Under the pieces are notes generated by a model, which was not told the DNA's origin, did no database searches, and saw only the letters and a program-made list of their open reading frames with translations. A DNA stretch of 64,000 bases, taken from positions 14,360,231 to 14,424,230 of the forward strand of contig NW_022145615.1 of assembly GCF_000002235.5 (NCBI RefSeq), written 5' to 3'. Positions 1 to 13,307 of this stretch are shown here, one piece after another (the stretch's first letter is position 1; each line of letters begins with the position of its first letter). Position numbers and translations under genes: made by a program. The stretch comes from Strongylocentrotus purpuratus. Lineage: Eukaryota; Echinodermata; Echinoidea; Camarodonta; Strongylocentrotidae.

Positions 1-23
1 GATCCTTCCTTCCTCTGTCCCAG

Positions 24-710
24 GAGGAGAGACAGGAACTGGTGAGGAGCTGGGAGGAGAAAGAGAAGGAGCAAGAGCTTGCTAGTGCTACAGCTGTATG
101 TGAAACAAATAGCAATGGGGATGGAAGGTTTGTATCCAATCAGGATGCACTGCTTCAAGAGGAACTGCCCATAGTTGATAATCACTTCACAGCAGCTTGC
201 ATAGCACCACCTCGTAGGGGGACCACCACTCGAAGGCTAGGTGGAAAACGACTCGGTGGTCAACGAGGTAAGAATGGCATGCAGCGATGGAATATACACA
301 GCATCTTAGCATCTCAGAGTCAGTCATCCATCAAAGTCAGCTCTCTCCTTGTGATGGATCATGTGTTATGGATTGGTAGATCCAATGGTGATATTGTGCT
401 TGTAAACATTCAAGACAATGTAGGGTCTTTTGAGGAAAAGATGGATGTTCAAGTAGGTGAAGTAGTGACTGTACTGAATGCTGATGCTGTAGTCAAAGGT
501 GACAATGGGAGGGTTGTAGAGCTACATCGTACAGGCTCTAACAGGGTAGTTTCTTGCCATGACAACAAGAAATCAGACAACAGTGTCAGTCAAATCAAGA
601 AGATGTGTGTATGGGAGGACTGGGGACAGGTTCAAGTTGAACAGTTTCAAACCATCAATAATCAATGTAGGAAGAGAACAAGGAAATCAGGAACATATCT
701 AGAAGTATGA
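24..710 (+). CDS. LRRK1: LRRK1-like kinase, C-terminal coding exon (partial)
   Basis: This is the last coding exon of a leucine-rich-repeat kinase 1 (LRRK1)-like gene, a Roco-family kinase with a C-terminal WD40-like propeller. The frame is open to the window edge, but a pyrimidine tract ending in CAG at 9-23 looks like a 3' splice site, so I place the exon start at 24. The exon reads through a basic, low-complexity stretch and then a propeller segment with HVLWIGRSNGDIVLVNI, GEVVTVLNAD and CVWEDWGQVQVEQFQ. It closes with a basic CRKRTRKSG tail and stops at TGA 708-710. From memory, vertebrate LRRK1 ends with an equivalent order: a strand like LWVPRRGGDIIVIGL, then GRVIAVLKA, then a VWRGWG motif and a basic tail. 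The kinase and Roc-COR parts lie outside the window. The gene runs convergently toward the LOTUS-RRM gene. Another ROCO or WD40 protein is a less likely alternative. Confidence 0.72.
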   Translation, partial: EERQELVRSWEEKEKEQELASATAVCETNSNGDGRFVSNQDALLQEELPIVDNHFTAACIAPPRRGTTTRRLGGKRLGGQRGKNGMQRWNIHSILASQSQSSIKVSSLLVMDHVLWIGRSNGDIVLVNIQDNVGSFEEKMDVQVGEVVTVLNADAVVKGDNGRVVELHRTGSNRVVSCHDNKKSDNSVSQIKKMCVWEDWGQVQVEQFQTINNQCRKRTRKSGTYLEV

Positions 711-3261
711 GTGTATTATTTCACATCATCGCTGTATTTACAAGTATTCAACATAAGATTAATCTTTGCACCCATTACTGTGCAATTGTGATATTACAGC
801 TTTACATAATATTAGTCATTCTTGCCATTGCATTGAGATGGAAATTTAAACAAGACAATAACATATATAAAATTTAAGATTGGCTTTCCACCTGTATTTT
901 TATGAACACTTTGCCATTTTTTAATGATTTTATATTACTTGTGTATGGGCAATTATTTAATTTAGTTACATCTTCAAGCACTGTTGTGTGATATTTCTCA
1001 GGGTCCAATGAATTACCAAACCTTATCTGCTTCCTTTTAAACTCCTGCCCGCCTCCCTTGGAGGTTTGCCTGTTTTCTATGTCATACATATATTGAAAGA
1101 TAATCAAATAAGACCGAGGAAATGAACAGTGCTACTGCGGTAACATTATAACTTAAAGATGAAGTTGAGTTCTGGTCATGTGATTGCATTGTGAAAGAAA
1201 CGGTGTGGAATTTATCAGGAAAGGTTGATCATCTAGTATATAAGTATTCGTGTGTTTTGCAAGGTTCTGGAATCATCAAAATGATAAGAAATTTGGCCAA
1301 ATCTTCGCAAAGTTACAAGCACTGTACACAGAATGATGTATATGAGACTACACGAGCACATGGCAAAAAAAACCTACCCCCCCCCCTCGATTTTTACGTT
1401 TTTTTTTATGTCATATTTAGAATATGAAGGCATTTGAAGAGCCATGCTTTTCAGGGAACATGTTTAATCTGATGTTCTTCCACCCTTGCATAATAACAAT
1501 GATAACGCTCACAAATTATGTTTTACCTCTTCCCAGAACTCGACCTTCTCTTTAACCAATGATATTCTTCAATTAAAATGTTTGTGTATGCACCACATTT
1601 CCCCATTTTACACAAGATAACGTCAAATTGACTGCATTTTCACACAACTCTACCTATTATAAACAAAATAAGTCTCATAAGACAGTGAAAATCAGGTGGA
1701 AATATTCATACTTTTATTCTTCTTCATCGTGATCTACTGACTATATTTTTCTTAAAATGTGATGATATCTTGAAAATAAAAATATTGAAGTAAGATACCA
1801 TTTCCTGCTTGCTTTAAGCCTTTAGTGACTAAACCCTCGATCTCGCCCGTCTGTTTTCAACGCGCTGTAGTATCCGTTCTATGGGGTCTACTTTGAGGTT
1901 ATATGTGCGTAATCCCTAAGATGTCTATGGTGTCAGTGAACAATGTCAAAATGAGAGGAATATTGCAACATCCAGTGAGTAAATGGGCCATTTTTACAGA
2001 ATCTCTACTTGCTAATGGGTTAAAAGTAAATCAATTGGGAACTTACATATATTGTACTCTTGTGACTACAATTGTGGGTTTTTATTATTCAGTAGAGAGT
2101 TATTTTTGTATGAAGTGGTGTTGTATGAATGCATCCATTGCTCATACTAATCATTGAGGTTCAAACTTTGAAATACAAATGGTTGCCAAGATATTTAAAT
2201 ATATATTTTGTTGTTGTTTTTTGTTGAAGGCTGAAGCTGATTAGCTTGTAGACCATTATGAATGTGTTTTTTAATTATTTTTTCATCCTTCACGAGACCA
2301 AATATTCACAAGATTGTAAAAATAGATATGTTTGAAAAGTACATTTGTTTTCCTTTTCCGAACAGCACAAGTTTTTCTAGTCACTTTTTCATATATAGTA
2401 CTTAAGCTTTGAGCCGAATGCTTATAAAATTGATCAACGATGTATAAAGTTGTTTTTCAACTTTTCAACTTCACTATCAGGTGTTATCAACCAGGATCAA
2501 ATCAAAACTTATCTGGAATATACTAATGAAGAGAAGGATTTATTCATTTGATCACATTCATATTCCATGCTGTATGAGGGATCATATCGTCTTTCAATAA
2601 ACTGATACAATCATGACCTTGATATTACATTTATATCCGTTAGTCAATTGAACAATTTTTATCAAATAACCCACTTTATAGACACATTGCACTATTAAAA
2701 CATATTTGAAGGGGAATTGTCTGCACCCCTCCCGAAGAAAAAGAAAGAAAGGAATGAAGCAGATGTGATTGATGTAACAGATGATTTGAAAGAGTGTACT
2801 CAAAATATGACAATGTTTTGTATGAATATCGTTGGTATGTATGTATATATTGGCTATTTTTTTTAGATGTTTGATTGTCAATATGTAGAAATTAGTACTT
2901 TTACTTATGATGTGCATGTCAACTTTGTGTATGTATTCTTTGTAAACATGTAGAATTTAGTACTATGTTCACAGCAGTGGGAATGTTCAGATAAGCTGTA
3001 TACATTACTCTCGTATCTGCACAAAGGGATTCCCAAACAATTTTATTAATCAAAGAAATGAAGGGGTAGCTCATTGCTAAATTTTATTCACTTTGGTTTT
3101 GAGTAAAAAAATAAGAAAGAGCAGTAAATATAATTAGAATGGGTCATTTTAGAATCCAAAGGAAATAATTTTTCACATTTCAGATGTGAGATGGTCTAGC
3201 GGCACGTTCAGTTGGTCAGCTCTCTGTCTTCGCCTACAAACTGGCTAAGCTGATTTTAAGT
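711..3261 (+). other. LRRK1-like 3' UTR and gene-free spacer
   Basis: This is AT-rich sequence after the LRRK1-like stop. A candidate polyadenylation signal AATAAA lies near 1775, on the gene's strand. Short open frames here carry no recognisable domain or codon bias. A poly-C tract sits near 1378-1386. I see no gene and no clear transposon boundary. Confidence 0.4.
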
Positions 3262-3518
3262 GCAGTGCATATCACTAATAAACAAGTTTCAAAACATGAA
3301 TTATAAATGGGTCAGCAATATGAATATAAGTTGAGAAAAAATATGCAAGATACCTGATCAAAATGCCAAGAATCGAACAGTCACGGTGGTTGCCATTTGT
3401 CATGGTGGTTGCCATTTGCTTTGAATGCCATCACAGTACATAAGTGCAGCCAAACAGTGTAGTGCGCATCTCAGTGTGCGCATCAATGTCCTTGCCATTT
3501 GAAACTGTATTTAATTGT
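3262..3518. repeat. dispersed repeat, copy 1 of 2
   Basis: This stretch matches 58594-58835 in the same orientation. The shared blocks come in the same order: GTGCATATCACTAATA, TTCAAAACATGAATTAT, TTGAGAAAAAA, CCTGAT(A/C)AAAATGCCA, and CATCAATGTCCTTGCCATTT followed by GAAACT. Indels separate the blocks, so the copies are old. No terminal inverted repeat is obvious, and the element class is unknown. Confidence 0.7.
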
Positions 3519-3795
3519 GCCTTAATTTTGTATGCCTCAGAGATACACATACACACATCTCAGCCTTTATCACTTTTAGCTGTAGGTTGTCACTTTTTGA
3601 TATTGGAACTTTTTTGCGGTAGGCATGGTGTGAAAGAAAGATGCATGGTTACCTGGTGTTGTTTGACCAATTAGACTGCCTACAGAATTTAAACCCATTT
3701 TATAATACTTATTGAGGCAAATGCCTCAAGTTACCTCAAGTCAAGTGACTTATGTAAATGTCGTCATACAATTGAGAAAGTAAAACATGTAATAA

Positions 3796-3998
3796 TAATA
3801 ATAATAATAATATTGGATTCTTATATAGCGCATGTATCGACCTTGCAAGGTCCTCAAGGCGCTCCAACATTACCCGGCTATGCTAGGCTGCCGATTTCGA
3901 CGCTCACAGCATTTAAGGAATTCTTTCCTACCGGTACCCATTTAACACCTGGGTGGAGAGTGGCAAGTATAGATCAATGTCTTGCCAAAGGACATTAG
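3796..3998 (-). mobile_element. SINE-family fragment next to (ATA)n
   Basis: The fragment starts with an (ATA)n tract, then TTATATAGCGC, a CCTCAAGGCGCT motif, ACCCATTTAACACCTGGGTGG and a CTTGCCAAAGGACATTA block. The same order recurs at 11310, 17180, 36384, 39845 and, inverted, at 26030 and 49955. Full copies have a tRNA-like head at the end opposite the trinucleotide repeat. That head is missing here, so this copy is 5'-truncated and lies on the minus strand. Confidence 0.65.
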
Positions 3999-6900
3999 TG
4001 CCACTTTTAAGTAGCTTTTTAAAATTTTGATTTGATAATCAAGTGATTTTTTTTAAAATATACTATATAAATGTGCCGTAATGTTTGCCAGAGAAGAACT
4101 GAAATCTCAAAATTGAGTTGGATATTAAGCAACTATTTGTACATAAATTTGTTGAAATTATTTGATACAAAACTGTGTACCGTATTAAATGGAATGCAGT
4201 ATAATAGCATTGTTGCATGCAATTTACTTGATGATACAAGGGTCATTCCTTTTATTTTCTATTTTTATAAATGTTTTATACACATCTTGGGAAGTCTTAA
4301 CATATGGATGACAGTAACTCATATCAGCATTTTATTAGTTTTCCATTTTAGAACGAAGTCAAGGGTTAGCAATCGTGATAGAAATTGAAAAAAGTTCACT
4401 TGCTCAACAACACTTAATATTTCTTATTTTTGGAAATTTTTGATGGATTATGATTTTTTGTTTTGTTTTAAGTTTCCCATGAGCATACCTTGTACATTTA
4501 CCAACAAATTGTATCTGTAACTTATTAGATCTTGTACAGCAGTACCAAAGTGCAATATTATGAATTCTAATGAGTACCAATCCTGACGCTTGCAAATGAA
4601 TATGAATTTTTATGTTGTTGAAACTCTTAATTTTCAATTGAAATAGTCACATTTTATTCATAACTGCTGAACTGCATAGCATAATACTGCCAGGATCTAT
4701 TAGAATATATTTCAGAAGTGAGTATTACATGTCAAAGCTGACCATTTAACAGTTATACATTTTTCGATTTGTAAGCCTATGTTTCATTGAAAATGTAATA
4801 TTATAGAAAAATATTGTGATGTAACTATTAGATTACATTGGCATATTGAATTTCTTTACATATTCACAATAAAACAAATTGAGGAAGACACAATTCTGTA
4901 ACATTGTATTTATTCATGTCATGCAAATAATGTAGCATAGTAAAGTCAATGCTTAGTTATGATAAAAGTTGAAGAAGACAAAAAAAATTCCTCTCCTTTT
5001 GTTTATGGACCATATACCTATGGAGTAGAACACACCCCATTTTCAAAGATCCCTCTAGAACATTTACATTTTCAAGAAATATTAAATGTGTTCAGTTTTG
5101 ATATGGAAAGATTTATCCATTGCTGATACCGGTAGAGTTTAATCATTAATATGTTCATGTATCTGACGAGAATGTTTTTGTGCCATAAAGCTTTTTTGTC
5201 ACATCAAACAGCAGTATGTAAAAGTCACCAACAACATGTAGTAACAAATGTTTCACAAATTTATTACAAGGCTTTTTACACTTGGTATTTAGTTACACAT
5301 GTACATAAATGCCCTGTATGGAAGATTATTAATTATATTAATGATTATTGACATACACTAAAAGTTGCATTAAAATTTACATTTTAAATAATTTGTGTAG
5401 AAATTTCTTTAACATTGCATCTTTCTTTCTCTTCTCCATTATGTGGAAGGTAGATATCGCCATCAGAAGATGTTCATTTATCGTTAGCACCCCAAATAAA
5501 AAATACAGTTTATGATTCTTACTCATACTTTTCTTCAGGAGATGAAATACATGTAGTAATTAAATCAAGTATTAGAACTAAACCCCTAATACAAACATTA
5601 CAAACATCATCATTACAGGTAATTTTTGGCTTTTAGTAACACCATGTGGTGTAACCTTTCTGGGGGTGGGTTATTACTTATTTTAAGGAAAGAATATATT
5701 CAACAGCATTTTCACTTAGGCAACAACATGGTGCTACCAAAAGCAATTAATTGTGAGTACTCGTCGTGGAAACCTCTGGAGAACATCCAAACAGATATGT
5801 GATATGAAATTGAGTTTTCAACATGGGTATTAAAAGTAAACCGTTTCATACAGAGGTTTATCATTTAAAGAAGAAGATGAGGATTTCGAGCTGGTATCTT
5901 GACCAAACTGAACACAATGCCCAGAGTGCATATATATGTCTATAAACCTTGGTGGTGCTTTTCAGAACATACTTTTCAGCATATTTTCAATTAATCCTTT
6001 TTTTGCTGCAAAATGAATACTTCGGCAAATACATTTGCCAATTTCTCCAGAAAAAGCAGCTCCTAATACCAAGCCTTGAGATGTAACTTTGATTACTACC
6101 CTGAATGGTTAATTGAAATCCAGCGTTCACAATTCTTTATCCCCTTGATTTTAACAACTCTTAAGATGAAAAATAATTACACAAACATTATCATGCTTAC
6201 AAGACTTAAAAGTCGGTAAAACATGATTTATTTTAAACATTGTAGTCATATCTTAGAAATGGATACCGGTACTCGAAATCATAGTCATATCTTAGAAATA
6301 ATAGGTGTAGTGTAGGTATGCCGAAACTCGAAAGATGACTATTTTTCATGCCCATTGATCTACAATCTTCCTCTGAAGAAAATGTACAAGAAATATTATA
6401 TAAATGAAGATATTCTTGGCATGATGTACTGTCTTTAAGCATGACTCCATAGATTTGAATAAATTTACTTGATAAAAGACTTTGCATAGTTTGTGATGTT
6501 ATCAAGAAAATGGCGACGCCCATGCAGAGAAACTTGATATTGCACTAATAATATTTTGATTTATACCTCTTTCATACACTTTGGTGGGGAATCTTGTAGA
6601 TTAATAGGCAAAAGACAAAAATCCCTCGGAAAAACTGAAGTTATTACTTGAGGTTATGTTTCCTTTAAATTGTATGCAGTCAACATTCAAGCTTCTTATG
6701 CTATTTGCAAACTCACATGCTCTAAAAATAGAAAATATAGTCTTGGAAAGCAACACATTCTATTATAAAATAATTCAATATTTTTAAAGAACTTACCCTG
6801 TCTCTGGGTCAGAAATAAAGGGAAATTTTCACAAAATGGTAAATAGCAAAACTAGTAATACATTGAGTTTAACCAGGGTTGTTAAAACCGACTTGGCCAG

Positions 6901-8540
6901 GCAACCAATTCTTTTGCAGTGGGGATTATCATATTATCATGCACTTGATTGTCGATGATTAAATAATATGTGTTAAATCAATCTCTGGGTATTATATGTA
7001 CAACTATTTCATTGCAGTTTCTCCCTAAGGTAGAAATGTTCTTGTTACTGATATTGAATTGACATTTAAATAAAAAAGAAACTTCACAAAAGCACAAAGC
7101 GTTAAGCATTTCATAGCTAAAAAGCTTATGAATTGTATTGGTTTGACTGCATTCAATTAAAAGAATTTCACATTTTGTATCAGGAGAAATCAATTCCTTG
7201 TTTCAATATTATTCAACAGTCTATATATGGATTATATATGGATTATACAGGAAGATACAGCCAGTAACATTTTAATAGTCTTCCATGCATGCAAATGAAT
7301 AGTTATATTGATGAAAGCAAATAAGCTAGGAATAACTTCAAGCTGTTGGAAGTTAATTCTCTGCATCATAAGAAATACCCTAACTGTAAAAATGGGTATG
7401 GTCTACATACTCTCGGCATAAACAAGCCAAATATGACTACATCTCCAAGATGTCTCTGCCTACCGGTACATCCAATTTATTATTACACTTTTCTACTAAT
7501 TTTCACTTCCAATATCAAACTCTCTTTACATGGATGGTACTAGACTGGTTCTTCTACTTGTGTATGAAATGTGACTGTAGTTACTCTTGCAATTCTGCTC
7601 AACAAAACATGCTCATGGACAACATTTTCAACAACTGGCCTATGAGATAAGTAATGTTACAATATGCAGCACATTAAAAATAATGTAGAGTTGGGTCAAA
7701 GTACTATTGCAGAAACTATAAAAGCAATCTATTATAGTTTGAAAAATGATTCATAATAAAAGAACACTATTTCATTTTTGTGAATTTCAATATTATTAAA
7801 AATACCATCCAGAATAAAAGGAGAAATATGCAAATCAAGGTTCAGTTAAAAAATTAATAGAATTAAAATTTCAAAAGGGGGACTGGAAGCACCATAGGAA
7901 CTTATTTGATACTAACTAGCAATATTTGTTAAGATCAAAAAGATTAAAAAACTGTCTTTCCACTTCAGCCTTTATTTGAGATGTGCTTACACATTCATAC
8001 ATGCATGAGATGAATTCAACTTATCACTGTTAATACTACAATGCGATGTGGCGTTACAGCAATAATCCATTTGTAAAAAAATTAATCTATTTTATACAGA
8101 TAAAAAAAATGTACACATTTATAAATGTTAACCATAAATGGGGGTCTCAATCAATGGAAATTTTGTGATAACCCTCATGTAAAACTACAGATTCTAAGCA
8201 CAATGTGAGAGAACCCCAGAGACCTATATCAGGTATCACACAGCAAACAGCAACCTTTTTTAAAAAAGATGATGTCAGTTTGATCCACTTACACGTATCT
8301 TGTATTTCATCACAGAGCTAAGTGAATAGGCGTAGGTGAACGCAGTTGCTATTCATTTCCGTGTTAAAGGAACCACTGTGGTTTACTGCTTCCTATCTGA
8401 TTTGATTGTCTTTTAATAACAGCTACAGTAATTATACTTTTGATAACATGATCAGCATATCATCGTTGCTGCTTGAAAGAAGCAGCTCTGGACCAAAATA
8501 TGAAGCACATAGACTCACTATAAACTAGATGGAATTTTGA
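3999..8540. other. gene-free intergenic stretch
   Basis: I read both strands and found no exon chain, RNA gene or transposon boundary I can support. The sequence is AT-rich with scattered short open frames lacking domain signatures. Three copies of the palindrome TACCGGTA occur here, near 5127, 6264 and 7463. Confidence 0.4.
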
Positions 8541-9710
8541 CTGCGCGCAGTCGAATATGATGCCTCCGCCATAGAGCAATTTAAACAAGTTTGGAGTTTA
8601 AATCTCCAGTGGTTCTTGAGATATCATGATAACAATCTCAATGTATGGAATTTCATAAGTTGACCTCTGTGACCCTTGACCTTTGACCTACGTGCTCCAA
8701 AATCTAATCAGATTGTCTTCCTATGGTGATACACACTATCATTAAGTTTGAAGTTTAAATCTCCAGTGGTTCTTGAGATATTATGATATGGTGATACATA
8801 CTATCATTAAGTTTGAAGTGAAAATTCTCCAGTGGTTCTTGAGATATCGCGATAACGATCTCAATGTATGGAATTTCATAAGTTGACCTCTGTGACCCTT
8901 GACCTTTGACCTACGTGCTCCAAAATCTAATCAGATTGTCTTCCTATGGTGATACACACTATCATTAAGTTTGAAGTTTAAATCTCCAGTGGTTCTTGAG
9001 ATATTATGATAACAATCTCAATGTATGGAATTTCATAAGTTGACCTCTGTGACCCTTGACCTTTGACCTACGTGCTCCAAAATCTAATCAGATCGTCTTC
9101 CTATGGTGATACATACTATCCTTAAGTTTGAAGTTTTTACATCTCCAGTGGTTCTTGAGATATCATGATAACAATCTCAATGTATGAAATTTCATGAGTT
9201 GACCTCTATGACCCTTGACCTTTGACCTACGTGCTCCAAAATGTAATCAGATTGTTTTCCTATAGTGATACACACTATCACTAAGTTTGAAGTTTAAATC
9301 TCCAGTGGTTCTTGAGATATCACGATAACAATCTCAATGTATGGAATTTCATAAGTTGACCTCTGTGACTCTTGACCTTTGACATACGTGCTCCAAAATC
9401 TAATCAGATCGTCTTCCTATGGTGATACATACTATCCTTAAGTTTGAAGTTTAAATCTCAAACGGTTCTTGAGATATCGCGCTAACAAACTCAATACAAG
9501 GAATTTCATAAGTTGACCTCTGTGACCTGTGACCTTTGACCTACGTACTCCAAAATCTAATCAGATCGTCTTCCTATGGTGATCTTAAATGGTTCTTGAG
9601 ATATTGTGATAACGGTCAAACGGGACGGAGGTACGGTCGGACGTACGGACGTACGGACGGACAACCCGAAAACATGATGCCTCCGGCACCACCTTCGGTG
9701 GCGGAGGCAT
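8541..9710. mobile_element. non-autonomous element with ~158-bp tandem core (Tsp/pearl-like)
   Basis: Six tandem units of about 157-159 bp (one lengthened by an internal ~65-bp duplication) are flanked by short inverted ends. The left end has ATGCCTCCGCCA near 8559-8571. The right end has TGGCGGAGGCAT at 9699-9710. The right end is itself a hairpin, GCCTCCGGCACC-ACCTTC-GGTGGCGGAGGC. Each unit has a recognisable order: TCAATGTATGGAATTTCAT, a cluster of TGACC(T/C) half-sites, ACGTGCTCCAAAATCTAATC, CTATGGTGATAC and CCAGTGGTTCTTGAGATAT. This layout, a tandem core between short conserved flanks, is known from invertebrate Tsp and pearl elements, some of them Helitron-related. No open reading frame is credible inside. 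Confidence 0.75.
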
Positions 9711-10253
9711 AACAATAACATCATGGTTTAGATTGGTAGAATGATATACACCCCCACCTTGGCATATCAACGACATAAGAATCAATTGTTGCGATCTGAA
9801 TGCAAGGTTTAGGACTGCTTGATAATTTTCAGCCAATGGGGTGACATCTAGAACATCTTTTAATGGTACACTATTCCAATGTATGCAAGAGAAATAGACT
9901 TACATACAGCATGGCTGTACACACTGGTCAAGGACGTCAGTAGGGGGAATACCCACACTTCATATTGTCTCGGAGTCTGCCATTCCTATATGCTGGTACA
10001 GGCCTTCTCACAAGAGCCTGAAACTATATAATTGTAAGGATATTGGCCCTGTGTTGCCCCTATGAGCATACCAGTACATCTCCTCTTCTTCCTACTTATG
10101 TCATGACAATACTATGCAGGATTTTCAGGTAAGGGCAAACCAATCAAGTGCATTCTTGATTGTTTTCCCATTCTAAACCGCGAGGGGGTTTCATCGTGAA
10201 AGCACACTCCATGATACCAGTAAACCCACAACCGTCAGCTGCACTGTGAGGCA
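9711..10253. other. spacer and presumed 3' UTR of the LOTUS-RRM gene
   Basis: This is the region immediately downstream of the minus-strand LOTUS-RRM stop codon. It most likely includes that gene's 3' UTR. I see no convincing AATAAA on the minus strand close to the stop, and no other feature. Confidence 0.35.
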
Positions 10254-13200
10254 TCACAGTTCATGGAGTTTGCCTACCAAATCAGCCAGACTTGGTCTGG
10301 GTTTCTTCTTCTCCGTCCCTATACTAAGCATAGCGAGACCCCTCCCTAGAGAAGGCGATACATGACCGTGTAACGATCCTCTCCCTTGACCAATCATCAT
10401 GCCTCCGTCTGGTTGACTAGGAACAGGAGAACCTTCACTGCCTCCAGAACTTGAGGTATCGTCTAAACGAGATGCTTTGGCAGAGTAAGGCGAATCATCA
10501 ATGACTGGTATCTTGTTGTCCATGTACGACGGGCTGTCAGAACTGTCACTCACTACCATTTCAGCTGAAATGCTGTCATTAGATTCATCTTCAGATCTGC
10601 TACTGTGTCGGTGGTCTCTTGATTGACCTCTTGATTGACCTACAATAAGGATACACATTGGTAACAGCATTGTGACATACAAAGATGCATAGGTAAAACT
10701 CAAGGACAGATATTGATGCTACGCTATCTGCCACCAAAATAATGTGATGAGGAATCTATTGAAATGCATTATCCAATATCGGCTATTACCCTGTGTGTGA
10801 ACATGCTATTTTCACAATTGTCTTCCACATTGGTATCACTTTGTCTGTCAGGACACCTTAATAAGTCTTATTTATCCAGGGTTGCCTCTTCAGTATTATT
10901 ACTGTTCTTCCTGAGGGCCTTGCATGCACATGATCACCCTCTGGCTTTTGGCAAGCTACTACAAGGCCCTTAAACGTTCAAGGAATTTCTTCTTACCATG
11001 TACCAATTTACCTCATCTAGGTAAAACATGGCTAAGTCAATTAATATCTTGGCAAAGAACATTAGCGAATGAATAAAGATACTTACTTCGCTCTGTTCTT
11101 GGCTTCCGGTTGTCAAGATTTTTGTCTTGCTGCAATGGGACCTGTTCTTCTTGCGGATGATGCTGTTTGGTTTTGGCAATTTCTATCTTAAGATGACAGC
11201 CTTTGATAAAGGTACCTTGCATGTTGGCTTGAGCATTGTGAGCATCAACAAGACAACCAAATGCAACAAAGGCAAAGCAACTAGAAAGGAAAAAATGTGG
11301 AATATACATTAATAATAATCTGGATAATTATAGCGCTTAATACAAAATACCGTCTCTGTTGCGCTTTACAGATATTATTACCCTAATTCATCAGATTCAT
11401 TCACATATAATATGCACTATATCCGATCCCTGGGGGGGGGGGCATATTCCTACCATATGGTCACCGAGGTGGCATATGGTAATTACTAACACAAAGGCTT
11501 TTGTCATCCTACCAGGTCCCCATTTCTCTCCTGGATACGAAGTGGCAAATTAATGATTAATGTCTTCCTAAAGTAAATAAGCGTTGTGTCGGAATCAAAC
11601 CCAAGACCTTTGCATATCAAGTCAAGTGCTTAAACCACTGGACTACAACACAAAGATTAAAGTACAATATCTGTGATGGTACACAGAATGAACATGGAGC
11701 CCAAATGAAGGCATATTACCCATGAAGTGAATAGTATACAAATGTTGGCTGCTTTGAGGGGCACAATCAAAACTGTTGCCCAAGGTGATCTCGAAACTGT
11801 ACTGTGAACCGAGACAAAGTCGAGTGTCACAGTGCAGTCTCGAGATTACCGATGAGCTATAGTTTTAATGAAGACCCAAGAAATTAGCAGCCAATCTTTT
11901 ATTTATTAGCATTGTCAATTCTCAAAAAGAAATATGTCAAAGAATATGCCTGTCAAATTGTATTTATTTGTAAAGGGTACGGAAATTTAGTTAGCATTGC
12001 ACGTTTCTCACTGCGCGATTTTTCTCAAACTTTCCCTGAATTGTTTCTCTAATTTTTCTACTTCTATTAAAGCCAATTTAATATCAGGGTGGACTTCCCT
12101 TTAACAGAGAAACTGTGCCAGAATATTAAGCTCTTCATATAGAGAAAGAACTAACCTTCTTCTGTTCCCATCACCTTGTTTAGTACGTAGTCTCACCATC
12201 AGTGGGTTGAAACTCCAGAAAACAGACAAAAGATCCTCCTATATACATATACAAGAGATGGATGAGTTCTACACATAGGAGGACCTGCTGCAGGCAGGAG
12301 CTAATAGAATACTTTCTTTCTCTTATAGGGGCATTGGTACTCTGTAAAGTAGCTTGAAAATATGTAGTGGCATGAAAAGATGTTTGATTATTCTTTTTTG
12401 ACATATCTGAATCACAGTTTGGCTTACATTAAACCTCATCGGGATGGTAATTGCATTTACCAGCTCCATATCCTAAAGATGTGGTTCTACTACTGAAGGC
12501 GTCTTTTTGTTACGTTTCGCTAGCTACCCTTATCACCAACTCCCAGTCTAATTGCTGAGACTAGATGAGCCGTGGTTTGCAGCACACTTGATTTTCAAAG
12601 GCTTAAAGTTTAGTTTTGTCTTCTCATGTTAAAGATACTTTGTCCCTTTTGCAGCCAACATCAAATTCTGTAGAACTTTGCAGGAATTATGAATATGTCA
12701 TGTATGTCCTATCTGTGAACATTAGCAGTGTCCTAATATTCAAATTATGCAAGGAAATCTGTTTACTTGCTAGACTTCACTGTCAGACACAATTGAGTGA
12801 CTGACTGGCTTTTTTCTTCTTTGGTAATACAATACACAAAATGAGCTGTAAAGGGTACATGAGCATTTGTCTACATCAATAACCCACTCTTGTAATGGAC
12901 AAAATCAAACTGAATGAATATTTGAGCAGCATAAAACGTACAATCATTCGGTACAATGGTCTGAAAATCAGACTATTACTTACTGGCTCTATAGCTCTTA
13001 AGTTGATTCAACAACTAATAGTCGTTATTTTCCCACTTGAAGACATTTTCAAGCCCCCTTTTTTTGTAAGAGAAGTTCTAAATTAGTATTATCTTTCAAA
13101 TGCAGTTGGAATTTAACCATTTCATTTTGTGGGCCTGCAAATGGGACAATGGGCAAATTTTTAATGGTAATTTAAATTGATATAATTTGTAATGCAAATT

Positions 13201-13275
13201 CTGTTTCCTTTACTTATCAGCTATTTTCTTCTAAACCGCTTAGAGGCAATTTGCAATTTGCGGTATACAAATATC

Positions 13276-13307
<32 letters not shown>

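Noticed and set aside
1191..1427. 78-residue + frame after LRRK1
   Set aside because: No domain, no splice link to the LRRK1 exon, and it runs through A and C homopolymers.
8641..9620. CRISPR-like array
   Set aside because: Units of ~158 bp without unique spacers, in a eukaryotic intron-rich context; this is a tandem-core transposon.
9585..9836. 83-residue minus-strand frame
   Set aside because: It crosses the hairpin end of the tandem-core element and unique flank; no family similarity.
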